A DNA stretch of 54,955 nucleotides from CAZAKZ01 sp964485695. Lineage in GTDB: Bacteria > Planctomycetota > JAFGQW01. This document shows positions 42,969-52,112 of the stretch, piece by piece; the stretch's first letter is position 1, and each line of letters begins with the position of its first letter. The notes beneath the pieces are model-generated. The model worked only from the letters and a program-made list of their open reading frames with translations, was not told the DNA's origin and made no database searches. The DNA lies in the NCBI GenBank assembly GCA_964485695.1, contig CAZAKZ010000020.1:1-54955 (forward strand), given 5' to 3'. The position numbers were made by a program, and so were the translations under genes.

Positions 42969-44261
42969 ATGTTCTTCTGCAATCAATGCGAACAGGCCAA
43001 GGCCGGCAAGGGCTGCAACGCCAGCCCCGGCATCTGCGGCAAGGAGGAAGACGTCCAGAGCCTCCAGGAGACGCTCCTCTTCGGCCTCAAGGGGATGTGC
43101 GCCTACGCCCACCACGCCCGGCGCCTCGGCGCCACGGACCCGGACGTGGACGAGTTCGTCGAGAGGGCGCTCTTCGCCACCATGACCAACGTGAACTTCG
43201 ACATTGCAGCCATGCTCGGCCTCGTCCTCGAGTGCGGCGAAAAGAACCTGCGTGTCCTGCAGATGCTCGACCGGGCCCACACCGAGACCTTCGGCGCGCC
43301 CGCGCCGGCGGTGGTCAAGGAGGGCACCCGGCCGGGGCCGGGACTCCTGGTCACCGGCCACGACATGCGCATGCTCCAGGAGGTGCTCCAGGCGGCCGAG
43401 GGCACGGCCGTCAACGTCTACACCCACGGTGAGATGCTACCGGCACACATGTATCCCGTGCTCCGGGAGCATCCTAACCTGGCCGGGCACTACGGCGACG
43501 CGTGGCAGAAGCAGCGCAAGGAGTTCCCCCTCTTCCCCGGCGCCATCATCGCCAACACCAACTGCCTCCAGATCCCCCTGGAGTCCTACAAGGACCGTAT
43601 ATTCGCCACGCCGCCGGTGGCCGCGCCCGGCGTGACCCTGATCAAGGACGGCAACTTCCGGCCGGTGATGGACAAGGCCCTGTCGCTTCCCCCCTGCCCG
43701 GACAACCTCGTGCGCGAGAGCACCATCGGCTTCCACCACTCGGTCATCGGCTCGAAGCTGGACGACATCGTCCAGGCCGTGAAGGACGGCAAGATCAGCC
43801 GCTTCTTCCTCATCGGCGGATGCGACGGACACGAGCCCGGCCGGAACTACTTCTCCGACTACGCCGAGGCTGTGCCCCAGGACGCCTTCATCCTCACCCT
43901 CGGGTGCGGCAAGTACCGCATCCGCAACCACGACTTCGGCACCCACCTGGGCCTGCCCCGGCTCCTGGACATGGGACAGTGCAACGACGCGTACGGCGCC
44001 GTTCAGGTGGCCCTGGCCCTGGCCGATGCCTTCGACTGCACGGTGAACGACCTGCCGCTGACCCTGGTGGTGAGCTGGTTCGAGCAGAAGGCCGTGGCTG
44101 TGCTCCTGACCCTGCTCCACCTCGGCGTCAAGGGTGTCGCCATCGGCCCCAACCCCCCGGCGTTCGTGACCCCGAACGTGTTCAAGGTGCTCCAGGATAC
44201 CTTCGACCTGAAACTGACCGGTGAGGACGCCAAGGTCGATCTGGCCGCCGCCATGGCGTGA
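42969..44261 (+). CDS. hcp: Hybrid cluster protein (hydroxylamine reductase / protein S-nitrosylase family), class III
   Basis: 430 aa. The N-terminal cubane cluster cysteines are C4, C7, C16 and C23 (FCNQCEQ... GICGK). All expected hybrid-cluster ligands are visible: His131 (TGHDMRML), Glu155 (THGEML), Cys199 (NTNC), Cys285 (GGCDG), Cys313 (LGCGKYR), Cys338 (GQCNDA), Glu372 and Lys374 (WFEQKAV). The usual ~540-aa proteins have a large second helical bundle after the first; here it is missing, as in the short class III proteins of archaea and anaerobes. Known roles are NO and hydroxylamine reduction or trans-S-nitrosylation. No Hcr reductase lies adjacent. AAAGGA precedes the ATG by about ten bases. 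Confidence 0.95.
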   Translation: MFFCNQCEQAKAGKGCNASPGICGKEEDVQSLQETLLFGLKGMCAYAHHARRLGATDPDVDEFVERALFATMTNVNFDIAAMLGLVLECGEKNLRVLQMLDRAHTETFGAPAPAVVKEGTRPGPGLLVTGHDMRMLQEVLQAAEGTAVNVYTHGEMLPAHMYPVLREHPNLAGHYGDAWQKQRKEFPLFPGAIIANTNCLQIPLESYKDRIFATPPVAAPGVTLIKDGNFRPVMDKALSLPPCPDNLVRESTIGFHHSVIGSKLDDIVQAVKDGKISRFFLIGGCDGHEPGRNYFSDYAEAVPQDAFILTLGCGKYRIRNHDFGTHLGLPRLLDMGQCNDAYGAVQVALALADAFDCTVNDLPLTLVVSWFEQKAVAVLLTLLHLGVKGVAIGPNPPAFVTPNVFKVLQDTFDLKLTGEDAKVDLAAAMA

Positions 44262-44301
44262 TAACAGGGCGGAGTCGGTACCACTAAGCCGCCTGGAAGC
44301 T

Positions 44302-44332
44302 GGTCCGGTTACGGCCGGACCTTCTTCTTCTC
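44302..44332 (+). terminator. Terminator after hcp
   Basis: A perfect 7-bp stem GGTCCGG/CCGGACC (44302-44308, 44315-44321, 6-nt loop) followed by TTCTTCTTCT. It lies 40 bp past the hcp stop and overlaps the 3' end of the convergent peptidase gene, whose stop is in the loop. Confidence 0.65.
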
Positions 44333-45739
44333 GAGGATGAACTTCTTCCAGGCGGCGTCCAGGGCCGGAAGGTCCACGCCCTTGAACGCGGTATCCAAGG
44401 CTTGCTTCGGCTTCCCCGTGTCCAGGAGGGTCTTGAAGTAGACGGCCAGGATCCTGTGCCACGGGTGCGCCTTGTCCACTCCCCTGGTCAGGAAATAGAC
44501 GAGACTCCAGCCCTGGGCGTAGCAGAGCTGCGCATTCCTGTAGTACTGGGCCTGAGTGTACCGGAGGAACTTCTTGAGCGGCACGTAGGTGCCGGTGCGA
44601 AGGGCGCCGCGGATGGTGTCGACGCGCATCTTGTTCACGCGGATGACCGCCCGGTTCCCGATCACCTCGGCCCCGCCGTAGTAGTCAGCGTGGCCCTCGT
44701 TGTACCAGATGTGGGGATTGATCTCGCCACAGGCGTAGTGGATGTACTGGTGAAACGCCTCGTGGTTGAGAACACTCCGGGCGAAGTTCTTCTCGCCCCG
44801 GTGGAAGATGACCAGCTCCTGGGCCGCCGAGTTCCAGTATCCGCCGCTTCCGGGCGGGCCGCCGTAGTGACGATACGACTGCATATCCTTGCATACCCTC
44901 ACGATGGATACGGCGGTGATGGGCTTCACCGGCGGAAAGTCGCGCTCGTAGAGCTCGCGCATCGCCTCCAGGCGCCGCTTCAGGTCGTTGATGCGGGTCT
45001 TCCTCTTCCCGGACGTGTTGGTGACGATGAAGTAGTTCTCGCTCTCCATGTACCACCAGCCCGGCACCCGCTCGGCGTCCTGCCGGGCGCGACGGCGCGC
45101 CGCCTCCCGCGGAGAGGTCGCCTGCGCCGCAGCCACGTCCTTCTTGCCTGCCGCGATGAACCGAAACGACTTGACCACCCTGAGAAAGGTCCGGCGGTAT
45201 TTCTTCTTCACCGCCGCGCCGCAGTAGATCTCCAGCGCGTACTCCCGCTCCTGAAGCGCGAAGATCGCGATGATCGTGAAGTAGCCGGTCCGGGGTCCGA
45301 GCCTCGGATCGTTCCGCTCACCGTACGTGGTCTCGAATAGTTGGCCGGTCACCTTGCCGCCCGACGCGCCCTTCGCCTCCACCGACGCCGGAGCGTCCAG
45401 CACCAGGCCCCGGCGGTAGCGCTTGGCCCATTCGCGGAACGACCGGCTGGGACGGAAGAAGGGATTCGCCAGCGCCCCTTCCTGGTCCTCGCCGGCCTTC
45501 CGATCGAACACGTGCACCATCATCCGGCCGGGATAGCGCCGCTCGTCCCGGGGCGAGGCCCACTTGACCACCGTGTTGCGCTCGGTCGGCTGGACCGGCA
45601 CCGCCACCCACTTGGGCACGGTCTTCACGGAATATCCGTGCTTCTCGTCCTTGAAGACCTTCTGTGCCGACGCCGCCGTCGTGAGGGCGAACAGAGCGAC
45701 CATAGCGGCGGCAATGGGGCGCATGTCTCGAATCGACAT
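44309..45739 (-). CDS. Secreted DUF1570-like metallopeptidase
   Basis: 476 aa. ATG 45739 with CCGGAGG seven bases upstream and a signal peptide (AAAMVALFALTTAASA). An in-frame extension to 45847 lacks these. Residues ~27-200 form a beta-rich domain. Residues ~225-476 resemble the DUF1570/peptidase MA-like group: YFIVTNTSGKRKTRINDLKR, then HEAFH at 326-330 (HExxH zinc motif) and a downstream glutamate in YNEGHADYYGG. Gluzincin-type zinc coordination is therefore plausible. Probably a periplasmic or surface protein; substrate unknown. Confidence 0.82.
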   Translation of the reverse strand: MSIRDMRPIAAAMVALFALTTAASAQKVFKDEKHGYSVKTVPKWVAVPVQPTERNTVVKWASPRDERRYPGRMMVHVFDRKAGEDQEGALANPFFRPSRSFREWAKRYRRGLVLDAPASVEAKGASGGKVTGQLFETTYGERNDPRLGPRTGYFTIIAIFALQEREYALEIYCGAAVKKKYRRTFLRVVKSFRFIAAGKKDVAAAQATSPREAARRRARQDAERVPGWWYMESENYFIVTNTSGKRKTRINDLKRRLEAMRELYERDFPPVKPITAVSIVRVCKDMQSYRHYGGPPGSGGYWNSAAQELVIFHRGEKNFARSVLNHEAFHQYIHYACGEINPHIWYNEGHADYYGGAEVIGNRAVIRVNKMRVDTIRGALRTGTYVPLKKFLRYTQAQYYRNAQLCYAQGWSLVYFLTRGVDKAHPWHRILAVYFKTLLDTGKPKQALDTAFKGVDLPALDAAWKKFILEKKKVRP

Positions 45740-46323
45740 CGGACCTCCGGAGGGAACGAGAATTGACAGATGCAACCGGTATACACAGTTAATCATCCAG
45801 CGTGACAGTTGTGAAGGGGTGGAATTTGACTTTCTCCCCACAATCATTGGTTTCCGAGTTGTCCTGTAGTTGCCCGCCAGGCCTCGTTACCCCTTGCCAT
45901 CGAAGCAGCGAATCAATGTCGAGATTACTGAAAAATCAAGCCTTGTGCCGGAGGCACCCTCCCATTGAGACGGCCAGGAAATGAAGGCCTTGCTGAAAGG
46001 CACGTTCTGCTCAAATCGGGGGCATTCAAGAGCTTGAAAGAGGTCGAATGCCCACAATTTTAAGCACTCACCCCTTTTCAGCTGCTACTCGTCTCGCTTG
46101 AATCCAAGTATCCACCCCATCCATCGGACGCGGCCGCCCTCATGGAGATCACAGTAGTTGGTGGTGTCTGCAATCGCAGACACCACCGACATCGAGACGG
46201 TCCGCCCCCCCGATTCCCCCTGAATCACGCACTTGTCCCTTCAGGATGCCCGTCGGGGATGGTAAAAAGGACCTGTTTCCGGGACACGGCCGCGAGCGTT
46301 TCAGAGGCACAGAGGAGGCATCC
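45740..46323. other. Long intergenic region with dyads
   Basis: 584 bp between divergent genes, with no supported gene; short frames have no ribosome sites or family features. Contents: a GGGCATTC/GAATGCCC dyad at 46020-46053 and a strong hairpin at 46160-46187. Promoters for the peptidase (minus) and the MFS operon (plus) must lie here; none is convincing by eye. Confidence 0.6.
46160..46187. repeat. Perfect 12-bp stem-loop upstream of the MFS operon
   Basis: GGTGGTGTCTGC, loop AATC, GCAGACACCACC. It lies 137 bp before the MFS start and has no T-tract, so a regulatory hairpin or operator is as likely as a terminator. Confidence 0.6.
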
Positions 46324-47502
46324 GTGGATACGAAGCTGTATCTTCTCCTGAGCGGGATGATGTTCCTGGAGTTCGCCATCTGGGGGGCCTGGGCGCCGAT
46401 CCTGGCGTCGCATCTCCTGGGGCCCCTGAAGATGAGCGGCAAGCAGACGGGCTGGATCTATGCCACGCTATGGCTGGGATGCATTGTGGCGCCGTTCGTC
46501 GGGGGGCAGATCGCCGATCGATGGGTGTCGACGGAGTATTTCCTGGCCGTGGCGCACCTGGCCGGGGGCGCGGTGTTGCTCCTGGCGGCGGGCCAGAGGA
46601 GCTTTCGGGGCCTGTTCGGGCTCATGTTTCTCTACGCCCTGCTCTACGCTCCGACCATGGCGCTGGTCAACTCCCTGATGCTGACGCATCTCACTGACTC
46701 CGAGGCCCAAGCGGGCGGGATCCGGGTCTGGGGCACCATCGGCTGGATCGTGGCGGGCGTGAGCGTGGCGCTGTGGCGGCACTCCGGGAAGCTCAAGATC
46801 CGGGGCAGCGACGCTCTGACCCTGGCCGGTATTCTCTCCCTGGCCATGGGGATCTACTGTTTCTTCCTTCCCCACACACCCCCGCCGCCCGAGCCCGGGG
46901 ATCCCCTTGCATTCATCACCGCATTTAAAATGCTCGGGGATTCCAACTTCCTGATCTTTCTGCTCATCTCGTTCATCGTCACCACGGAGCTTCAGTTCTA
47001 CTACGTGCCTACCGCGCCCTTCCTGGAAGACCTCGGCGTGAAGCACAAGAACGTCTCGGCGGTGATGACCATTGCCCAGGTGGCCGAGATCATCGCCATG
47101 GTCTGGTTGCTGAAGCTCTCCCTGGAACATTGGGGCTACCAGTGGACGCTCGCCATCGGCGTCATTGTCTGGCCCCTGCGCTACTTCATCTTTGCCCTGA
47201 TGAAACCCGTGTGGCTGGTGATCTCCTCCCTGACGGTCCACGGCCTGGGCTACACCTTCTTCATCTTTGCAGGCCAGGTGTACGTGGACAAGGTGGCGTC
47301 GCCGGACATCAGAGCCTCGGCGCAGGCCCTCATTTTCGTTGTCACCCTCGGCCTGGGCAACTTCATCGGAACCCAGTTCACAGGCGTGATCATGGATTAC
47401 TTCAAGAGAGACGACCGGTTCCGGTGGCGCCCCATCTTCCTGGTGCCCTGTGTGCTGACCGTGCTCTGTGCCGTGGCATTCCTGTTGTTCTTCAAGGGGT
47501 AG
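46324..47502 (+). CDS. NupG-like MFS transporter
   Basis: 392 aa. GTG 46324 with AGAGGAGG six bases upstream; the longer frame upstream is not protein-like. Twelve hydrophobic segments are apparent. The start YLLLSGMMFLEFAIWGAWAP, then TGWIYATLWLGCIVAPFVGGQIADR, and AQAGGIRVWGTIGWIVAG, match the nucleoside:H+ symporter (NupG/XapB) branch of the major facilitator superfamily. In Planctomycetota, such carriers often accompany Gfo/Idh/MocA genes, so the cargo here may be a sugar, keto-sugar or glycoside rather than a nucleoside. It is first in the second sugar operon. Confidence 0.88.
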   Translation: MDTKLYLLLSGMMFLEFAIWGAWAPILASHLLGPLKMSGKQTGWIYATLWLGCIVAPFVGGQIADRWVSTEYFLAVAHLAGGAVLLLAAGQRSFRGLFGLMFLYALLYAPTMALVNSLMLTHLTDSEAQAGGIRVWGTIGWIVAGVSVALWRHSGKLKIRGSDALTLAGILSLAMGIYCFFLPHTPPPPEPGDPLAFITAFKMLGDSNFLIFLLISFIVTTELQFYYVPTAPFLEDLGVKHKNVSAVMTIAQVAEIIAMVWLLKLSLEHWGYQWTLAIGVIVWPLRYFIFALMKPVWLVISSLTVHGLGYTFFIFAGQVYVDKVASPDIRASAQALIFVVTLGLGNFIGTQFTGVIMDYFKRDDRFRWRPIFLVPCVLTVLCAVAFLLFFKG

Positions 47503-47510
47503 CCGTCGAC

Positions 47511-48344
47511 ATGGCAAATCGTGTTTCACCCCCCCTGGGCATCTGCAGCTGGTCGCTGCAGCCGAAGAACCTTCGAGAGCTCATCGAAAAGACGGCGCTG
47601 GTGGGTGTGTCCGGTGTGCAGCTGGCCCTGGAGCCCATACGATCGGACCCAAAAGCCTGGGCCGGCGCCGGAGAAGAGCTCGCCGCGGCGGGCATCAAGG
47701 TGCTGTCGGGCATGTTCGAACCGGCGGGCGAGGACTACTCCACGCCGCAGACCATCCGGGACACCGGCGGCCTCGTGCCCGACTCGACCTGGGAGGAAAA
47801 CTTGAGCCGCGCCGCGGAGGCGGCGCGCATCGCCGCGGACCTGGGCCTCGAGGTCGTCAGTTTCCACGCCGGCTTTCTTCCCGAGGACGACCGGGCCGTG
47901 GTGGTGGAGAGAGTCAAACGCATCGCCGACGTCTTCGGGGAAGCGTGCAGCGGAGGCGTGCTGCTGGAGACGGGCCAGGAGACGGCAGAGACCCTGGACG
48001 TGTTTCTTCGGGCCCTGGACCGGCCCGACTTGGGTGTGAACTTCGACCCGGCCAACCTGCTCCTCTACAACACGGGGGATCCCGTGCCGGCGCTCCGGCG
48101 CCTTCTTCCCCGCGTCCGACAGGTGCACCTGAAGGACGCCCGGCGCCCGACCACGCCCGGGTGCTGGGGCGAGGAGGTGGTCGTGGGCGCGGGCGAGGTG
48201 GACTGGCCGGCGTTCCTGAAAGTCCTGGCCGACTCCGGCTTCACCGGCCCCCTCGTCGTGGAGCGCGAGGCCGGCGCCGACCGCATCGGCGACATCCGTG
48301 CCGCCGTCGATTTCATCCTGAAGATCCTGGAAGGCATCCCATGA
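47511..48344 (+). CDS. Sugar phosphate isomerase/epimerase-like TIM barrel protein
   Basis: 277 aa, xylose-isomerase-like barrel. Motifs: LGICSWSLQPKNL at the start, VSFHAGFLP, GVLLETGQET, GVNFDPANLLLYN, VRQVHLKDAR, VGAGEVDWPAF and a final LVVEREAG glutamate. Starts 8 bp after the MFS stop; its own stop overlaps the next ATG (ATGA). Probable isomerisation or dehydration of a keto-sugar made by the adjacent dehydrogenases. Cytoplasmic. Confidence 0.88.
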   Translation: MANRVSPPLGICSWSLQPKNLRELIEKTALVGVSGVQLALEPIRSDPKAWAGAGEELAAAGIKVLSGMFEPAGEDYSTPQTIRDTGGLVPDSTWEENLSRAAEAARIAADLGLEVVSFHAGFLPEDDRAVVVERVKRIADVFGEACSGGVLLETGQETAETLDVFLRALDRPDLGVNFDPANLLLYNTGDPVPALRRLLPRVRQVHLKDARRPTTPGCWGEEVVVGAGEVDWPAFLKVLADSGFTGPLVVEREAGADRIGDIRAAVDFILKILEGIP

Positions 48345-49357
48345 GGGTTGAGGTCGGCATCGTGGGCATGGGGCTCATGGGGCAGACGCACCTCGAGGCG
48401 TACGCCCGCCGGGACGATGCGGTTGTCACGGCCGTGGCGGACCCCGATCCGGCGCGGCGGGCCGGCGTCGACAGCGTGCATGGAAATATCCAGGTCCTGG
48501 ACCGACGTCCCGCGGACCTGGCGAAGGCAAAGCGGTACGCGGACGGCCTGGACCTCATCGCCGACGCCGGAGTGGGCCTGGTGGACATCTGCCTGCCCAC
48601 GCCGCTCCACGCCCGCTTCGTCGAGGCCGCCCTGGCAGCGGGCAAGCACGTGCTGGTGGAGAAGCCGCTGGCCCGCACCGCGGCCGAGGCGTACGCCCTG
48701 GCCGATATGGCCGAGGCCGCGCCCTCCCTGGCCATGCCCGCCATGTGCATGCGGTTCTGGCCCGGCTGGACCTGGTTGAAGACCGTGGTGGACCGGCAGA
48801 GCTACGGAAAGATCCTCGGCGTGCACTTCCAGCGCATCGGAGCCGCCCTCCCCGGGGAGAACTACCGGAGCGGGGCCTTGAGCGGCGGGGCCGTCCTGGA
48901 TCTGCACATCCACGACACCGACTTCGTCCAGCATCTGTTCGGCATGCCCCGGTCGGTCACCAGCTTCGGGTACGGCCACCTGTCGGGCGAGGTCGATCAC
49001 ATCATGACCCGGTACGAGTGCCCGGACGTCCCCCTGGTCACCGCCGAAGGCGCGTGGGTCGAGTCGGCCGATTTTCCCTTCGTGATGCGCTACACCACCG
49101 ACTTCGAGGGCGCCACGGCCGTGTTCGACCTCGGTAGCGACCCGGCCCTCACCCTCTACCGGCCGGAGCGCGCACCCGAGGCCGTTACCCTCGAGAGCAC
49201 CACGGGCTACGATCTCGAGATCACCCACATGGTCGAATGCATCCGCCTGGGCCGCCGGCCGGAGACCGTGACCCTGCGCCAGGGGGCCGACGCCGTGCGC
49301 ATCGTGGAGGCCGAATCGCGGAGCGTCGAGATCGGAAAAACCGTGACACTGGATTGA
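48341..49357 (+). CDS. Gfo/Idh/MocA family oxidoreductase (cytoplasmic)
   Basis: 338 aa. Rossmann motif VGIVGMGLMGQTHLEAYARR and the classic VEKPLAR. The second domain has GGAVLDLHIHDTDFVQHLFG, the catalytic-histidine region. No leader peptide. ATG overlaps the upstream stop. Size and motifs are those of ordinary cytosolic members (myo-inositol dehydrogenase-like). Likely pairs with the TIM barrel protein in converting the imported compound. Confidence 0.9.
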   Translation: MRVEVGIVGMGLMGQTHLEAYARRDDAVVTAVADPDPARRAGVDSVHGNIQVLDRRPADLAKAKRYADGLDLIADAGVGLVDICLPTPLHARFVEAALAAGKHVLVEKPLARTAAEAYALADMAEAAPSLAMPAMCMRFWPGWTWLKTVVDRQSYGKILGVHFQRIGAALPGENYRSGALSGGAVLDLHIHDTDFVQHLFGMPRSVTSFGYGHLSGEVDHIMTRYECPDVPLVTAEGAWVESADFPFVMRYTTDFEGATAVFDLGSDPALTLYRPERAPEAVTLESTTGYDLEITHMVECIRLGRRPETVTLRQGADAVRIVEAESRSVEIGKTVTLD

Positions 49358-49411
49358 AAGAATCGACGACATCGATGAAACGATACGAATAACGTTCAGG
49401 AGTCCTTGGCC

Positions 49412-50782
49412 ATGCCGGGAAAAACCACCCGCCGCACCTTCCTCAAGCAGCTGGCCGCCGGCGGCACTCTGATGCCGCTGGTGCTGAACCGGCCGCTCTA
49501 TTCCGCACCCGCCCCGCGCAAGCTCCGCCACGCCTGCATCGGCGTCGGCAACATGGGATGGAGCGACCTCAGAAGATTCCGCGACCACCCGAACGTGGAA
49601 ATCGTCGCCCTGTGCGACGTGGATACCGACAGGCTGATCCGGGCGGCCAGCGACGCCGTCGTGGCAAAGAAGCACCCCGGTGCCCGGACCTACCTGGACT
49701 GGCGCGTGATGCTGGCCGAGGAGGGGGATCGCATCGAATCCGTCAATATCTCCACGCCTGACCACATGCATGCCCCCATCGCCATGACGGCACTGAGGCA
49801 GGGCAAGCACGTCTTCTGCCAGAAGCCGCTGGCCCACGACGTGTGGGAGTGCAGGAAGCTCGCCCAGGAGGCCGAGAGCCGTCCCCGTCAGGTCACCCAG
49901 ATGTGCATCCAGATCCACTCCCACGTCACCTACCGCATGGGCGTGCGGATGATCCAGACCGGCATGATCGGCAAGGTGAAGGAGGTTCACTCCTGGTGCG
50001 GCAAGGGCTGGGTCGGCCCGCCCAAGAAACGACCCACCAGGAAAGATCCCGTCCCCGGCCCGCTGGACTGGGAGCTGTGGCTGGGCACCGCTCCGCATAG
50101 GCCCTACGTCAAGGGCCTCTACCACCCCCAGAACTGGCGCCGGTGGATCGACTTCGGCACCGGAACCCTCGGCGACATGGCCTGCCACATCATGGATCCG
50201 GTGTTCTGTGCCCTGGACCTCACGGCTCCGGACAGGATCCAGAGCGTCCAATCCCCGCCCTTCGAGGAGACCTACTCTCCCAATAACATGATCATCTTTG
50301 AATTCCCGGGCACGAACTACACCGTCTCGGGCAAGGTGACCTACACCTGGTACGACAGTGGATGCAAACCCGACCGGAGCAGGTTCCCGCTCGCAAAGGA
50401 CCAGAAGCTGCCGACGAACGGCTCCATGTTCGTGGGCGAGGAGGGATGCCTGCTTCTGCCTCACTGGGCCGCGCCCCGGCCGCTGCCCAGGAAAAAGTTC
50501 TTAAAGGCCGTCAAGGCCTTCAAGAAGGAGAACGAGTTTCCCCGCATAAATCACTTTCACCAGTACGTAGACGCCTGCCTCGGCAAGGGGACCACGTCCA
50601 CCCCGTTTTCCTACTCCGGTCCGCTGACCGAGGCGGCCCTGCTCGGGCTGATCTCCCATCGCTTCCGGGGAGAGAGGCTGCGGTGGGACTCCGAGAACCT
50701 CCGGTTTCCCGGCAAGGCGGGAGCCGATTCGCTCCTCCGGCGGATCTACCGCGGGGGCTGGGAGGTCGATGGCCTCGGTTGA
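49412..50782 (+). CDS. Tat-exported Gfo/Idh/MocA family oxidoreductase
   Basis: 456 aa. Tat leader TRRTFLKQLAAGGTLMPLVL at residues ~6-25. Rossmann motif IGVGNMGWSDLRRF; the family tripeptide appears as FCQKPLAH (Glu replaced by Gln, common in this subfamily). Second domain: GTLGDMACHIMDPVFCALDL. ATG 49412 sits 9 nt after AGGAG; TTG 49406 is less likely. Probably oxidises a glycoside outside the cytoplasm before cleavage by the DUF1080 protein encoded 12 bp downstream. Confidence 0.9.
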   Translation: MPGKTTRRTFLKQLAAGGTLMPLVLNRPLYSAPAPRKLRHACIGVGNMGWSDLRRFRDHPNVEIVALCDVDTDRLIRAASDAVVAKKHPGARTYLDWRVMLAEEGDRIESVNISTPDHMHAPIAMTALRQGKHVFCQKPLAHDVWECRKLAQEAESRPRQVTQMCIQIHSHVTYRMGVRMIQTGMIGKVKEVHSWCGKGWVGPPKKRPTRKDPVPGPLDWELWLGTAPHRPYVKGLYHPQNWRRWIDFGTGTLGDMACHIMDPVFCALDLTAPDRIQSVQSPPFEETYSPNNMIIFEFPGTNYTVSGKVTYTWYDSGCKPDRSRFPLAKDQKLPTNGSMFVGEEGCLLLPHWAAPRPLPRKKFLKAVKAFKKENEFPRINHFHQYVDACLGKGTTSTPFSYSGPLTEAALLGLISHRFRGERLRWDSENLRFPGKAGADSLLRRIYRGGWEVDGLG

Positions 50783-50794
50783 GATGAGTGAACC

Positions 50795-52108
50795 ATGAAG
50801 ATCCTCGTGACGGCGTTCGGACTGTTGGCGCTCCTCGGCGCGGCCGCAACCACGACGGCCCAGCCCACCGCTCCCCCTCCGGCGGGATTCACCGCCCTGT
50901 TCAACGGCCGGAACCTGGACGGCTGGTTCGGCCACGGCACCAAAGATCCGCGAGGCTTGGGGCGCATGTCACCCGAAGACCTGGCCAGACACAAGGCAAA
51001 GACGCGAGAGGATCTGCGGCGGCACTGGCGCGCGGACGGCGGGGAGCTGATCAACGACGGCAAGGGCCTCTACGCAACCACCGACCGGGACTACGGAGAT
51101 TTCGAGCTGCGCCTCGACTACAAGACCGTGGCCGGTGCCGACAGCGGCATCTACCTGCGCGGCTGCCCGCAGATCCAGATCTGGGACACCACCCGGGCGG
51201 GCGGCAAGTGGCGCCTCGGCGCCGACAAGGGCTCGGGCGGGCTCTGGAACAACAGCCCCGGAACCCCGGGCAAGGATCCCCTCGAGAAGAGGGACCGCCC
51301 CTTCGGCGAGTGGAATCGGTTCCGAATTCTCATGATCGGCCCGCGCGTGACCGTGTGGCTCAACGGCGGGAAGGTCGTCGACGACGCAGTGATGGAAAAC
51401 TACTTCGCCCGCGAGCGACCGATCTTCCCCAGGGGGCCGATCCAGCTCCAGACCCACGGCGGCGAGATCCGCTGGCGAAACATCTTCATCCGCGAAATCG
51501 GGCCGGAAGAGGCGAATGCGCACCTCCGGTCCATCGACGGCGAGGGATTCACGCCTCTGTTCAACGGCAAAGACTTCACCGGCTGGAAGAACACCGGGGG
51601 CTATGTCCTCGAGGAAGGTAGGTTGGTCTGCACCCCGAAGGGGCGTACCATCCATACCGTGGAGCAGTTCGGCGACTACGTGCTGCGCTTCGAGTTCAAG
51701 CTGACCCCGGGCGCCAACAACGGCCTGGCCATCCACTATCCGGGCCGGGGCAATCCCGCCTACGAGGGCGTGGAGCTGCAGATCCTGGACAACCGCGCGC
51801 CGAAGTATTCCAAGCTCAAGCCCTGGCAGTACCACGGTTCGGCCTACGGGATCAAGGCCGCTCTGCGGGGCTACCAGCGCCCGCCCGGGCAATGGAACTA
51901 CCAGCAGGTCTCCTGCTTGGCCACGCGGATCAAGGTGGAGCTGGGTGGCTACGTGATCCTGAACACGGACCTGGCCGGTATCCGGCCGGCGGATGGACGG
52001 AATCACCCGGGTGCGCGACGGCGGTCCGGCCACATCGGATTCTTCGGCCATAATACCCGGGTGGAGTTCCGCAATATTCGAATCAGACAGCAGAAATCAG
52101 GAAAATGA
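50795..52108 (+). CDS. Secreted protein with two tandem DUF1080 domains
   Basis: 437 aa. Signal peptide ~1-22 (MKILVTAFGLLALLGAAATT). Domain 1 (~28-240) begins GFTALFNGRNLDGWFG and has ADSGIYLRGCPQIQIWDT. Domain 2 (~248-437) begins GFTPLFNGKDFTGWKN and has NNGLAIHYPGRGNPAYEGVELQILD. Both keep the substrate-side acidic motif of 3-keto-disaccharide hydrolase/lyase family proteins. Such enzymes cleave glycosidic bonds next to a 3-keto group by elimination. Tandem copies could give two specificities or two halves of one active unit. Ends 4 bp before the PPS/PPDK regulator. Confidence 0.9.
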   Translation: MKILVTAFGLLALLGAAATTTAQPTAPPPAGFTALFNGRNLDGWFGHGTKDPRGLGRMSPEDLARHKAKTREDLRRHWRADGGELINDGKGLYATTDRDYGDFELRLDYKTVAGADSGIYLRGCPQIQIWDTTRAGGKWRLGADKGSGGLWNNSPGTPGKDPLEKRDRPFGEWNRFRILMIGPRVTVWLNGGKVVDDAVMENYFARERPIFPRGPIQLQTHGGEIRWRNIFIREIGPEEANAHLRSIDGEGFTPLFNGKDFTGWKNTGGYVLEEGRLVCTPKGRTIHTVEQFGDYVLRFEFKLTPGANNGLAIHYPGRGNPAYEGVELQILDNRAPKYSKLKPWQYHGSAYGIKAALRGYQRPPGQWNYQQVSCLATRIKVELGGYVILNTDLAGIRPADGRNHPGARRRSGHIGFFGHNTRVEFRNIRIRQQKSGK

Positions 52109-52112
52109 TGAA

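Noticed and set aside
48065..50464. 799-codon minus-strand open frame
   Set aside because: It is antisense to three clear genes with strong family motifs; GC-rich third positions keep the opposite frame open. The translation is low-complexity and matches nothing.
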